A program made the position numbers and the translations under genes. A stretch of 64,000 nt of DNA from Crotophaga sulcirostris (lineage: Eukaryota > Chordata > Aves > Cuculiformes > Crotophagidae): positions 1,020,839 to 1,084,838 of the forward strand of contig VYZB01000168.1 of NCBI GenBank assembly GCA_013397455.1. The letters are read 5' to 3'. This document shows, in pieces, positions 26,086 to 38,314 of this stretch. The notes under the pieces are model-generated. The model did not search any database. It had not been told where the DNA came from and saw only the letters and a list, made by a program, of their open reading frames with translations. How positions within the stretch are numbered: the first letter of the stretch is position 1; the number at the start of each line of letters is the position of its first letter.

Positions 26086-28140
26086 AGGATACACTGGCTT
26101 CTCTCCGGCTGCATAAAGAACAAATGCAGTCAGTAATGGTCTACCATCCAACACATAATTGTTTATTTTTACCATTTCAACATCCACAAAATATTCCTTT
26201 TGAATGAGAAAATCTCTGTGCTGGGTGCTGTATGGGCAGTGTACAGAGCAAATTGCTAGCTGCCACCCCACACAAACTCAAACTGTTTTGTCTTTGTGGC
26301 AATAAATGGCAGAGGTGGGCAAAAGGATAATCTTTGTGAGTCTGAAAATCAGTGATTTCTGCATGGTGGAAGCCAACTATGGCTATTGGAATTTTAGTTA
26401 CAGCAGTATGAGAGCTTTTTAACTGTGCAGAAAAAAAAGAACCAAAGGACGCCTCCCCTCTATCCCTTTCTTTTCAGAAGAAAGATTTAGTTTACAAATC
26501 TATCCTATAACAGATTCTTTGCACTTTTATTTTTCTGCCAAAAGATATACTGGTTATTTATAAACACAATTAAATGTGGACAGGAGGGACTGTAAATTGC
26601 AGAGGCTCAAGAGGAAGGTCTACCAGCCAGGCCCAAATTTAAAAGCTGGATGCAGGTAGTATAAAGCATGGCAGTTCCTATGTGTTTTGGTGCACAACCA
26701 CTTTGCAGAAACGGAGAGAATGGGGTGAAAAGCATAAAATGCTGACGAAAGTCAGGGCACCTGGGTTCTTTTCATGTCTTATTCACTGTATGATAATATT
26801 AAATGATTTATTATCATTTGGACTCAGTTCTACTGCATCTTCCCTCTATAGAAAGTTTGGAAGGTAAATCACATGTACCAGAAAGGGTTGGCTGAAAGGA
26901 ACATTAAAGACTTGTGTTTACCTACTTCTGTCTCTTTCTTCTTGACCCAAATGGAAGCTTTATAGTGGTTCATATGCATTCAGAAACACATGCCACAATA
27001 TAAAGGGAGGGTTTATTTCTGCATCTAGGTCATATGTCCCACTGATAGAAGTGGCCAGGTCCCTTTTGGGGTCTGTATGTTTCTGTCCTCTCCCAGGCTG
27101 TCATCACAGGCTTATGCCCACAATGCATGCTACTTTTTAGATCAGAAGTTCCCACACAATTCCACTGATGCCCTCCTTAGCTGTGATCCCCAAATCTGTC
27201 CTTTGGGAGCTGTTACTCCAGTATTTTTCTCGAGGTGGTTAAGCCCCTATATTACCACAGCCAGTGGAGAAGCTCACTGTGCACTGTGCTTTGTTGAGTG
27301 CCAGAGCTCTCTCCACTAATGTGCACTCTCCAGTCTTCTCAGGGCAGGCCAGCTCTCAAAAACAAATGTGGTGTGATTTGAAAATACCCATAGCAATTGG
27401 GTTAACTCTCTTAGCCTGAACCAGAGAGACTGTGGGTCTGGGCAAGGCATTCTGGAGGTGGCAGCTGTGGTAGCTGAAGCTCAGTGTCTTCATCAGCAAT
27501 TTGGAAATTCAAATTGTCTGATGGATTCACTCATAGATGGCTGGATTTTAATTATCTATCAATTAGATATATCTGGTTCTGCCTTTCAGCTGAACAGATA
27601 CTCTTTCAAGATCCCTTCCAACTAGTGCACTATACTAGGATTTTTGTAGTAATGATTATCTGTGATGTAAAGCTGATATATACAGTAAGAAGGGACAGAC
27701 AGATGAAAAATAATATTTTAATTTGAGTGAGAGCTGAGTAAAAGTTCAGTGAGATCAACAAGGTGAGGGTAAGCTTTTTCCTCTTCAAGATTTTGAACAG
27801 AAAGCTTCCCTGTGTTTCTTCCTCCTTTTCTTGCAGAAAACAGAGACTCCTCTGTAAAACTCAAAGGCAGCAGAACTCTTTTGTAAGAAATCAGGAAATG
27901 AGTGATAAATATGGCTCAAAAGCAAAGAAGCTGAGCTGGCAACTACTAGCAGATTGTTCAAAAACTGCTATTCACCCAAAAGAAAGGGATGGGAGGAGGG
28001 TGGGAGTGAGTGAAGGGGGAATCCACTGAAATGAAGACAAATACTTGAAAGTAACTGTCATCCACTTTCATTTTGTGCTCATGATAAGCACCTGTTTCAA
28101 ACTCCAGTGTCCCACAATTTCAGCTCATTTTTCACCTTAA
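26086..28140. other. Non-coding DNA, no gene recognised
   Basis: No gene or repeat family is recognised. Short frames at 27077-27319, 27484-27726 and 27763-28029 (all plus) show no known domains. Confidence 0.5.
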
Positions 28141-28926
28141 CCCCAGAAAAAGTACTGTTGTCAAGATCCTACCTGCCCCAGTGCCACAGCCTTGCTGGAA
28201 CGTCCCACTCACCGTGGACAATTTGTGTTTGAATTTGAAACTGAGACAAGAAAAGATGTAGTTCCTCTGATATGCTCTTGGGGAGCTCTGTGCAGCTGCC
28301 TCTGTGCCTGGAGCCTCATTGTCCCTCTGCACAAGTTCCAGCAGCTGCATCAAGATGCTTTGTGTGATATCCAGGGAATGCAAGGAAAGAACAGGCAGTT
28401 GGAAGAGGCTTACTCTCTACTGTTCTCTTTTCCTCCCTCACAATTTCCACGGACAGCTGTGGAAGGAAATATATCAGTCATCCAAGAGTGCAGTTCATGT
28501 GCCCTGGATGCTGAAACCAGAGAGAACACTACATCTACTGCAGTCAAGCAGAATTTGTTGCACAAAAGGAGAGCAACAACCTCTGTTCTCCCTATTAGAT
28601 ACCTGACTAACATAGACCCTCATAGCAGGTGTATCTATCTGTCTTTGAAAGAAGAAAAAACTGTTTTATTAGGTCATAGAATCCATGCTGTTTACTATAG
28701 GGTTTACTATCTTTCCTTCTTCTCTTCCAGACAACATCTGCACTTTTCACACCAGCGCTGTGCTCTGAAGGGTAGGATGAAAGTCATCCTAACTACAAAC
28801 AGTACCTGGAAAAGCTGTGAGCTGGGACCATCGAATTTCAAGGGAGGTATCAGTTCAAAGCTTACAGGGAGTTATGACCACCGCCCTGCACAAAGGCCAG
28901 ACAATGGGCAGAACCTTTCCTTATAG
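28141..28926 (+). other. Longest open frame in the window, product unknown
   Basis: The frame is open from after the stop at 28138-28140 to the TAG at 28924-28926, that is 261 sense codons. The first in-frame ATG is at 28378, giving 182 residues. The next longest frame in the window is 165 residues, so this one stands out. The translation shows no domain, transmembrane segment or family I recognise, and it has several Cys and a basic middle part. A canonical acceptor (28711-28730) lies inside the frame, which argues that if transcribed it may not be one coding exon. Options are a chance frame in less AT-rich sequence, a remnant of an old gene or retroelement, or a lineage-specific gene. I do not assert that it is coding. 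Confidence 0.2.
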
Positions 28927-28996
28927 TGATCCAATGCTTCTGTGGATACCTCTGATCAGTTACTTGTTAGTTCCTCATTACTGTGTGCAGCAAGCG
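28731..28996 (+). other. Candidate internal exon (acceptor plus donor)
   Basis: A 20-base pyrimidine tract ending in CAG (28711-28730) precedes, and GCG|GTAAGT (donor at 28997) follows, a 266-nt segment. Both sites match vertebrate splice consensus well. From ATG 28904 one frame runs to the donor at a codon boundary and encodes 31 residues with a hydrophobic core (residues 11-24, beginning MLLWIPLISYLLV) followed by a Cys, similar in form to a signal-peptide exon. A further acceptor-like CAG ends at 29447, but joining to it meets a stop after 18 codons. Protein function is unknown. A non-coding RNA exon is the simplest reading if it is transcribed. Confidence 0.25.
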
Positions 28997-30613
28997 GTAA
29001 GTACTTATCAAAATAATTTCATCTTGAATTTGGAAATAAAAATATATTTAGTCACAACATTGATAGAGGAGACTTTAAATACAGTAAAAGCCATCAAAAA
29101 CACAGTACAATTACCATCAGATGCTAAGGAAATCTGCTACTGCTCCCATCGAGCTGCATATTTCTTAAGCAAAATAATCCATATTTTTCAAATACTATAA
29201 GACTTTTAGATAGCTTTGCAGTACTGAAATATTTTACGATGTCAGAATACCTTATTGCCAGGTTTTTCTTGTTTTCACAAAGAAAAGACTGGATGGAACC
29301 AGAGACAGAATAAATCAGCAAAACTCTGCTGATATCACTGTTGCCATAATCAGATTATTATACACAGGAAACACTTGGCCCCTTGGATCTAATCACCGCA
29401 GCTTTCTCTTAACCTGCCTCACTTTTGTTTTAAATATACCTCTGCAGGTCCTGAAGGGACCCTGCTTGCTGGCTCCCTGGTGGAAAGTTGTCCTGCTTTT
29501 ATGAAGTGTAAAGGCAGCTTCTTTCCCTGCACACTTCTCTATGATTTGAAGCTTAACCCCTGGGAGAAGGCACAGCTTTTCAGACCAGACTCAATGGAAA
29601 GTGTGTCACCGGGAGAAAAATTTTGCATACTTCAAAACTACCCTGTGATATTGTTTTTAATCTCTGCAAAAGGGTTAATGGCTTCCCCTTTGAATTCAAG
29701 GTTCCAATGCCTGTTTATAAAGTTCATCGTAAATTTGCTACAATTATCAATTTCTCATCCCACAGCAGCTTTGACAATCTGTGCCTGGCTCCTTCCCAAT
29801 GGATCCTGGTCCAAGCTTCACTCCTTGCCTTAGTAGCACTCAGAATATCCAACAAATGAGGATGAAATGACTAAAACAGCAGTGGTACACTCAACTAATA
29901 ATTCCTCAAGTCCAGCAACTATTTCAGACAGTATTTGGATGAGTTTATGGACAAAAGATAAGAAAGAGCATAAGTCAATCCCTCCTAGCCAGAGCCTCTT
30001 ATCCTCTGGATATCAGCAATTATGGAAATCTCTCAGAAACAGGTTATGTAGGTAATTGTATCTGAAAGTCACCATAGATTCCTTCTATGCAAATTCATCT
30101 AGTATTCTTATTTTTTTATTTAAACCTCCCACTCCAGGAATACTTTTTGATCTTCGCAGTGTCCTGCAAAAATAGTTCCACATTTTGGTTATTGTTTGTG
30201 GGAAGTTTTTCTTTTCAATAGAGCAGCTTCCACCTTATATTTAGATCCTAATGTCTTGACTCCAAACTATCTGAATGTTGTTGCTTTGCTGGAGCCTAGT
30301 TAACTTTTTCTCTGTTTGCCTCAATGAGCTCAGGACTGACTGTACATATCCTGAGTCTTTCAGTGATACTGGTATTTTTTCAGGGACATGGCATTTTTCT
30401 GAGCTAAGTGACATATCCTCCATATACTGTGAAAGCTTTGGAAATAATAATTGCTTTCGCAAAGTATGAAGCCAAACTAATGAAGCTTGACTTACTACAT
30501 AATTGTATCTTAGGCCTCCCATGCTCTCCCATCTCAATAATACAGCCTCTTCTGTAAATTCCAATGTATCCAAAAGACTGTGAGCTCTGTAGCTAATGCA
30601 GGGCACTATGCAT
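28997..30613. other. Non-coding DNA, no gene recognised
   Basis: A second moderately long forward frame starts near 29480 (to 29833, 117 codons, GTG first codon) just after an acceptor-like CAG ending at 29447. No domain is recognised. Otherwise this is ordinary sequence. Confidence 0.45.
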
Positions 30614-30628
30614 GCCAATTGCATTGGC
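30614..30628. repeat. Perfect inverted CCAAT palindrome
   Basis: GCCAAT-tgc-ATTGGC gives two CCAAT boxes facing each other with a 3-base spacer. CCAAT is the NF-Y core motif; occupancy here is unknown. Confidence 0.5.
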
Positions 30629-30786
30629 CAGTATGTGGTGCAGATTGGACAGCTGCTGCCCTGGCTGAACTCTGCCTACCATCTCTTCAGCAGGGAAATG
30701 CATTTGTGTCCCTTTTCTTTGCCAATTTCTACACAACTAGTGGAGCTGCAATTATTGTCAAAACTTTCAGGATCTTTTAGATGTGG

Positions 30787-30809
30787 TTGAAACCAATTGA
30801 TTGGTTCAA
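30787..30809. repeat. Second, longer inverted CCAAT palindrome
   Basis: TTGAAACCAAT-tg-ATTGGTTCAA has arms of 10-11 bases with a single bulged A. It lies about 160 bases after the first CCAAT palindrome and again has two opposed CCAAT boxes. Confidence 0.5.
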
Positions 30810-33484
30810 AAATACCATGGGGGAGTACAGACAGAGTAACGCGGAAGCAGGTGAAGAAACAGATATGGGCAGGCTGGGGGTAACTGAATAAGCTGTGTTT
30901 TCTTTGGAAACAAGATCAAAAGCATTGTTCAAATACAAACAGAATGAAAGTTTGCATCACTCCTTTTTTCCCAGCAGACCACTCTAATTGGAGCCACTTT
31001 GAGTGTTTATTGAATGCATTAATGTATGTTATAGCCTACTGTAGTTGGGCAAGTGAGAGCAATAGTGGCAGAGCTCTACCCTTTTCTTCAGTTTGGAGTG
31101 AACACCCCACACACAGCCTCTCTTGAGGAGCACATCCTTCCCTCCCTTATGCATCTGGTGTGTCAGATGACTCTTCTCCCTACACCCACTGATATTTCCT
31201 ATTGCAGAGGAAGATTAGAGATGAAACTTCAATGATAGCATATTTCCTTATCACAAAGGTCTGTCTAGAGTGGGCAGGAAAAGGACACATCCCCTTCCAA
31301 CATACCCAACTATGGAGGATTCCCTATCAGCGTATTTCCATTTTTAATTCTTTGAGTGGGTCGATATTTGGGTGGGTCAGTAAGGGAAAGAAGTGGTGTG
31401 AGGAATTTAATTCCATCTGTTTGCCAAAAGCAACACAAAATCTGCTCCAAACAGAAAGAGTCATATTTGAAACAAAAACTAGAGAGAAGGAAAGTAAAGA
31501 AGATTTGGGAGGGAGATATCTTTTTCATAGCTACTACTACTGTTCAAGTTGAAAGCACTGCAAATAAAAAAAAAAATCACCATCAAAAATGAAGATTTCA
31601 AACTAAGATATTGACTGGTCTCAGTTCTCACCATGCCCAACAGTAGGACCACATGCCTTGTCCCTTTCTGAGGTTCTGTTATTTGAGACAAAGCAATAAA
31701 ACTGGTTAATTATGATGGCAATGATAAGCCAGGAGGAACCTTTTCCTCTATCACTGAGCTTGACTATAGCAAGGAAAGTAATATTATCTCAAACAGTGGT
31801 TCTGTCTGCACCCCAAATCTTCTTGCCTCATTTTCTGATATGGGTTTAAAGCAGCAGCTTGTATCCTATACAGGTCTCCCCCTCTCTCTTCCACTTGCAA
31901 ATTTACCAACAGATTCAGTAGGTCCTATTTCAGGTAATCTTTGTTTCTGCCCTCTTTCCTCTCAGTCTTTCTTATCATCTCTATCAGAAAGTGTAAAACA
32001 ATGGCCCTTTAGGTCAAAATCTTTTGTTTAAAACTCTGAAAGATGAGACTCAAAATGGATTTTAGAAAGGTCAGAGATCTAAGCTTCCAATTCTCTGTGA
32101 ACATGAAAAGCCTGAATCTGCTCCAAGACTCCACTGAGCAGAAAGACACAGGGATGGGAAAAAAATTTTACATTTAAAAAAAAAGATAAATTCCCAACTG
32201 TTGTTCCTAAATCTGCTACATCATTCTTCCCCTCTTCCCTACCTACAACCTCCATATAGAGGCCACATCAACTTCCCTCTGCAACTCACAAAAATCAATA
32301 GCGAGTTTATTGGGAATGGGAAAATTTGTATTATTCCTCTCCATACTGCACTCCCTATTCTCTTTTTCTGTAGTGGCAATGCAAAATACCCCATGGAGGT
32401 ACCTGCTCTTAAAGACAGCTAAACCTAGAGGGAAGGGGAAAAAAAACAAAAGACAAACAACAAACAAAACCCTGAAAATAAAAGATAGAAAAAAACCCCA
32501 AACCCAAACTGGAATCATTCAAGAGGGAACATATTTCAGAGGCTTTAAAGTGTTCAAATCACAGCTGTACCTGATTACCACGAAGTACATCACTCACTTT
32601 AGAACCAAATTTACCCACATAAACTTGGTGTTCTTTCCCTGTTTATTACTGTAAGTTATTGCCCTATGAAATGCTGACTCATGAAACTCAGCTTATGGAA
32701 AATGTTCTATATGTTAAGGCAACAAATCCTCGCACCATCTCTGCTGCTGCAGTTTGTGTCTCTCCTACTACAAGTGTCAGCCAGGACATAAAGCAAGGGA
32801 TTTGGTACTCCTGGTTTCTTATGCTTTCTTCTAGCACTGCTGATTTATGTGATATTGTGCACAATATTCTAAATTAGACTTCCCCTTTATCTATCCAGTT
32901 GTCTATAAAATGAGAATTGAGCACGCAGGACTCTCAAAACTAAACATTAAGACATGCTGAATTGCTGCCCTCAAAAAAATAAGATTTTTATAAATTATTT
33001 TCTCCTTAAGACAGTACAGGTTAGAAATTTATTTTTAGAGAAGTCGTGAAATAGAAACAGCTTCTTATATAATAATGTTTCTAGAAAGTGAAGCTTTACG
33101 GAAGGTCCAAATATTATCATGCAGGTGAAAAATATATGCAGAATCAGAGAGGGGGAAAAAGAAATGACAAATCTGGAAGCCTGTCTTCAACAGAGGAGTT
33201 GTAGGTCTCAACAGTTAATGTTGTCAAAAGTGCTTTGGAAGAATCTCAGGAGAAAGGTGTAAAAAAGCATACAATGGTTGTTATTTGCTTTCTGAAAGCT
33301 AAATATCACATTTTAAAGGCCAGAAATGCATAATTCCAGAAAGGTTTGGGCACCAAGAGAGCATCTCTTCCAGTCAAGCCCAGACAGACTAGAACAGCAA
33401 AGACTTACTATTTACAACTGCTTTACAATTAAGCAACAGTATAAACATAATACTACAGCTTCCCTCAACTCAGTATGAATGCTC
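30810..33484. other. Non-coding DNA with A/C-rich patch
   Basis: No gene is recognised. An A-rich CAAA/AAACC low-complexity patch occupies about 32436-32512, and an 11-A run lies near 31567. Forward frames at 31202-31552 and 32310-32654 (116 and 114 codons) have no domain, and the latter is open partly because of the A-rich patch. Confidence 0.5.
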
Positions 33485-33602
33485 CTAGTCCCAGTCCTGC
33501 ATGAGCCTCCTGCACATACTTAACGTAGGTTTCATTGAGTTCAAAGGGATTACTCATGCATGTAATGTTATTCATACGAGTGAGTGCTCACTGGATTCAG
33601 GG
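33485..33602. repeat. Ancient amniote interspersed repeat (L3/CR1 type)
   Basis: The succession 'cagtcctgcatgagcctcct', 'gcacatacttaacgtagg', 'ttcattgagttcaaaggga', 'ttactcatgcatgtaatg' follows the well-known old amniote repeat (tcctgcaaacacttatgcac, atgcttaactttaag, cattgacttcaatgggact, actcacatgcttaa). The order is complete over about 115 bases, although substitutions are frequent. Confidence 0.55.
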
Positions 33603-34796
33603 GGGAAAAAAGCAACCCTTTTCAAAGATTCAGAATATGCAGAAGCCTTTATTATTAATTATCAGTCTGATTTACTTTTCATTTAATATCACGCTGCATT
33701 TCTTCTTCATATTTTATAAACATGCACACAGAGATCAGCATCTGCTGTTTTGGATTTCAACAGGAGGAAACCCAATAAGCTATCATGAGAGAAAATCTTC
33801 TTGATTTTAATTCTGGATTGACAAATCCCAGGAAAATCTGCAAATTACACCTGGAAAAATACCTTCTGAGTGACTTTTAGTCTCGATTAGGTCTGGCTGG
33901 GATTTTCCTGTATACTAAGATAAAGAAAAAGAAAGACATTTTTATTGAATCCAGTCTACAGGAAACTTCATTTTTTCATTGAAAATATTTTTTTTTTGCC
34001 AGAACTTGATTTTCTTATCAATGTTACACTTTTAATTTATCAATGCTAAATCACTATTTTAATGCGAAAAGTTCTTTTCATAAAAATCTAGCTATGTCAA
34101 ATACCTAGTTACTCTCAAACACAACTTTGATAGAAAACTTTTACTAAACCTCTTTTGGACACAACTTACAAATAATTGTCTTCCTTATTGAGATTATCTT
34201 CTCACCTTTTCCAGTTGATGTCTTTTCTGGTAGGAAGCTGGAAAAATCAGAACTACCTCACTTAGGTTGCCTGAGTGCTCACTATTTTCTCAAGCTTACC
34301 TTGTTGCTCTACCACAGTTGATCTGCAGTCTTACACAGTTTAAGAACAGTATCACACATTCTGACGTGGTGCAAGGGGTTCTGTTTGTAATGGATATTCT
34401 CAAATGAACCTTCTTTCTGAAATATGGGAGAAAATCATTTGCAGTGGCAAGCCTGTCTGGTGCCACAGCCTGGTTGAGGATCCTATCTATGATCCTTGGT
34501 CAACATTCAGAACATTCTCATGAAATGGGTCATCTATAACAGACAAGGAGTGGGTCTTCTCTGTGGACAAACAGCTAGGATTTCTGCCTCTTTCCAGTCT
34601 ACAATACAGGTAGATACTGACACACACACTTTATAAAAACTCAGTGGGACTAATTATGTTCTCCCTAGAAAACATGACCATGATTGTGTACTGCAAGCTT
34701 TCCCCAAGGAGAACTTTGTACTTTCTACTAACCGTACAGGGAAAGGAGAGACCTCTAACACCAGGCAGTGCAAACACTCTTGCCTGATCCTCCTTG
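33603..34796. other. Non-coding DNA, no gene recognised
   Basis: AT-rich sequence with T and A runs (for example near 33985-33997). No exon or repeat is recognised. Confidence 0.5.
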
Positions 34797-34896
34797 AAAG
34801 GTGAAGCAATCTGTCCAGGTCACGCACTAAGTCAGTGGAAGTCTATGTCTTCCAAGTCCCACCCCAGTGCCTTCTCCACAGCTTTATGATCTTCCT
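34797..34896 (+). repeat. Ancient MIR/L3-type repeat tail
   Basis: The sequence reads 'ggtgaagcaatctgtccagg', 'tcacgcactaagtcagtgg', 'gtcttccaagtcccacccca', 'gtgccttctcca'. This parallels the MIR/L3 tail (gtgacttgcccaaggtcac, acagcaagtcagtgg, gtcttctgactcccagtcc, agtgccctatcca). It is one of the clearest old-repeat matches in the window. Confidence 0.6.
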
Positions 34897-35029
34897 TTTG
34901 TTTTAGCTGCTGCCCTCTAAAATGACAAGCCCAACTTCCAGAGCCCTCCTGGCCCCGTCTGTCATCCCAGCTGAAAGAAACTCCATTCAGGCTGTCCAAC
35001 TTGGGCCAGCCTGAGCAAGCAGAGCTCAC

Positions 35030-35340
35030 AGATGGTTAAATGCATTTGACATTTCACTGCAGGGCCTGCAGCAGAAATCCTTGCCTGCTGTAGTTGGAGC
35101 CCCGGATAGTAGTGAATCAAGGCTCGTGGCTCCAACGCTGTGTGTGCACACTCTGCTGTGAGTTAATATTATTGGCTCGCCCCTCAATCATGCCTTTTCC
35201 AGCTAGCTGCTCCTGTCAAAGCACATCTCATTAGGCCTGAAGGCTCAATGAAATGGAAATTCATGTTTAAATTTAAAAACAACATATTGACCCTGGGAGC
35301 CAGTGATGTCTACATTTTTAATAACTTACTGAGAATAAAA
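35030..35340. promoter_or_regulatory. Candidate conserved non-coding block
   Basis: The block is repeat-free with retained CpGs (about 35103, 35125, 35136, 35179). It contains an AGCTAGCT palindrome (about 35200), a GGCCTGAAGGCT segment, and a perfect TTTAAATTTAAA palindrome (35266-35277) in an AT-rich, homeodomain-like context. No open frame of interest runs through it. Regulatory function is inferred from composition only. Confidence 0.35.
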
Positions 35341-35440
35341 GGAGTGTATGTGTATGGAGGAAGGGGGAGGGCTGGGCAGCAGGAGGAAGAGGGAACAGAG
35401 AAGTGGAGGGAGGATGAGTGGATAGGGTGAATAGCGAGGC
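35341..35440 (+). repeat. Purine-rich (G/A) tract
   Basis: The plus strand is almost entirely G and A from about 35355 to 35432 (ggagg, gaagggggagg, gaggaagaggg units) with no exact period. It is a low-complexity tract with triplex potential and no gene. Confidence 0.55.
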
Positions 35441-38314
35441 AGGGACTTTGGTCCTCTCCACTTCCCTCCAGCTCCATTCTCACTTTATTTGTCCCTCTTG
35501 CTTCATGAAAAGAGCTCAGGCTTCACTTAAAGGGACCTCATAGACTCAGCAGTAGATCAGATCCATAATCTGATATTAAAACAACAAGGCAGGGAGAAAA
35601 ACATCATCTAATGCAGCCTGGACATATAAATAAATGCATACTCATCCACGGGCACATGCACACACACGTGTGAACCATGGTCTCCAAGCCCGGAGCATCC
35701 CAGAGAGACTCAATTTAACTGGACAGAGAAGCAGCGTGCTGCAGAGCGCTAGTGAACACAGAGCCTTTTGGAGGAGGACATGAAGGCAGTCGTGCTGCAT
35801 GTGACTTGTCATGTGGTGCCAACCCCAACCCCCCTACGCTTTGCTCTGACAACATTCCCAGTCAGAGAGGCACATGCAGCTCCCTTGCTCCCTCCACCAT
35901 GCTGGTTAGGTAACATGGGGGGGACACAGAGACAACACGTTACTTGTTCTGCTGGGCTTCAGCATTCCCTGCTACAGCACTCAGGGAGCCACAGAAGGGG
36001 AGGAGAAGGTGGGTGGTCCTCTTATTATGTGATTGCTATGGACCCCTTGACAGTGTTTTTTTGAAAGTAAGTGATCTGAAAACTTGGCTGGCATCCAACT
36101 TGGGAAGTCACATGCTGCATGGATAAACCCACTCTGGCTGCTGCATCTCCAGATGGAGACGGGTTGCTGTGCTGCTGCACAGTAGCAAGAGGCTCCTGGT
36201 GCAAACTACATTTCAGGAGGTGAAAATCAAGAGTACTCATTTTTGGGGGCTGCACAGACAGACAAATTTGGAACAAGCTTTGAGATCTTTGGATGGAATT
36301 ACTATAGACAAGCAAAGTGTATCTGTCTAACAAGGAAAAGTTGAGCTCAAAAGAGCTCAGTTGTTTCTCCTGTGCTTCTTTTCTCAGCACAGTATTTCTA
36401 GAGCACTGAGCAGTCCCCTGGTGATGCCTCTGGTCTGTATCTTGTCTGTATACCAAGAACCTGAGTAGAACAGGACTGAAGACTCCCTGACCTACAATCC
36501 TATTCAAAGATGTCCAGTGCAATTAAACTAAGCTCTAAACATTATGGACATGGGAATTCTCCAGGCTTTCCAAATTTTAGCATGAGATCTCCTGTGCTTT
36601 ACAGATTATTCCTCTGTTGTCCTGCAAATTATCCTATCATTTCTTCTAGACTGCTTACCATTATCCCTCAGTTCTGCATTGTGTTTCCTATCTGTCTTCT
36701 TTGTAGTCTTTGACTAGTTTGATAATTTCCCTAGCATTTTTCATTTTGACACAGATATTTTTTGTTTCACACTGTTGTCATTTTCCAGATGTATTCAAAG
36801 ACTGTGTTCAAAGAGTTTAAAACCAGATTTCTCTATCTTTCCTCCTTGACATCACATACAATTTCTACTCACTTACTGAACACCTTGCTCTTGGCTAAAG
36901 CATCTTTTCTAGGAAGGCATCCAAATCTTGATTTGAAAACATCAAGCAATGAAAAATTTGCCAATTTGAAGTTATGAAAAAGTTCAGTTACACTCACTGA
37001 TTACAAAAAAAGCACACCTTACTTAACATTTTTGTCAGGTTTCCTTTCACAGGTGTGAGTTCTTGGTATCACTTTCCTTGATAAGCTTGAGAAATTTTGT
37101 TGTTCACATCATCTAAGTTATGACACTGTTAAGCACTTTCTACCTTCTGCAGGTCTACACCATCTGCCTCACCTTCTCTTTCATGGCTCACTGAGTGATT
37201 CTACATCCCTGATACTTTTTTTCCTGATACCACCAGAAGGTCTCCTGTGCTGTCCTCCATCAGCCAGGTGCCCTGGTGAAGTGTGGTTTACATACGTAAG
37301 GATCTATGGTGGCCTTCCAGACTGCTGTGTAGGGGCTGTGCATCCTCTCTGCAGGCCAGATACCAGATACCTCAGAGTCGCTTCAGACAGGAACCCACAC
37401 ATCTTACCAACAGCTACAGAAGTCCATGGAACTCCTCCTATATCCCACCCAACTCTGAGACCTCATGTGCAAGCTGGAAGAGGGGGAAGTGTCAGAAAAT
37501 CTGCACGGGTCACACATGAATGTTATTAAATAGCCTTTGGGTTTCTATTTTATTTATTTATTAAGCTAGATGAGGAGCGTAGAAAGGGATGGAGGTACTT
37601 TGTTTCTCAATTTGTGTCTATTATCTATGGAAATTTGACATAATGTTTCCACAGTTCCCCTTAATATTCCACTGTATATAGGATGTGACTGGCTTCACCA
37701 TCTAATGTGACAGCTTAGGAAGATTAAAAAGAAAAGCTAAACTAGCAGTAGTTGGAGAAGAGGAAAAGTAACACATTTATGAATAATTTCAGCTGAAATC
37801 TAACAACATTGCATTCCCTGGACAGGACACATTTATTATCTTATTCACCATGACTACTGCAACATTAGTGATTTGTTACTGAATCAATTATTAATTCATA
37901 TGAGTGAATAAGGCTATGTCACTTAACTCTTCAGTTGGCCATGTCCGTTATACACCGATTAAAATTTTGAACTGTTTTCTCTCCCCTTCAATCATCTTCC
38001 TTATCTTTACGCTCCCTGAATATCAACAGCGAAACAAAATGATGCTTTTCGTTTCAGAAATCCAGTTGACAAAAACCATTCTTTTTCTTTATATTGTGAG
38101 TCTCTCCCCTGTAAAGTTCCTCTTTTGACACACCAAATTTGTACCCAAATGGTCAAGGAGAAACCGTCTGGGTAAGATGATCTCGGAAATAAACTGGTTA
38201 AAAAGATCAGTCAAATGAAGATGTTGTCCCTCCAAAACATCTTTAGTTTCCACCACTGAGGCTTCACGAATAAGACTTTTAAATAATTTGAGTCTTTTGG
38301 TACCTAGGATACAG
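35441..38314. other. Non-coding DNA, no gene recognised
   Basis: The minus frame 36025-36522 (165 codons) is the second longest in the window but has no domain I recognise, and no splice or promoter context supports it. The segment 35630-36010 is somewhat GC-richer. Nothing else is nameable. Confidence 0.45.

Noticed and set aside
29480..29833. 117-codon plus frame after an acceptor-like CAG as a continuation of the exon at 28731-28996
   Set aside because: The frame does not join: splicing the donor at 28996 to 29448 enters another frame and meets a stop after 18 codons. The resemblance to an immunoglobulin-type start (GPEGTLLAGSL) is too slight.
36025..36522. 165-codon minus-strand frame as a gene
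   Set aside because: Second longest frame but compositionally ordinary and without homology or signals I can recognise; a chance frame in a GC-richer patch is sufficient.
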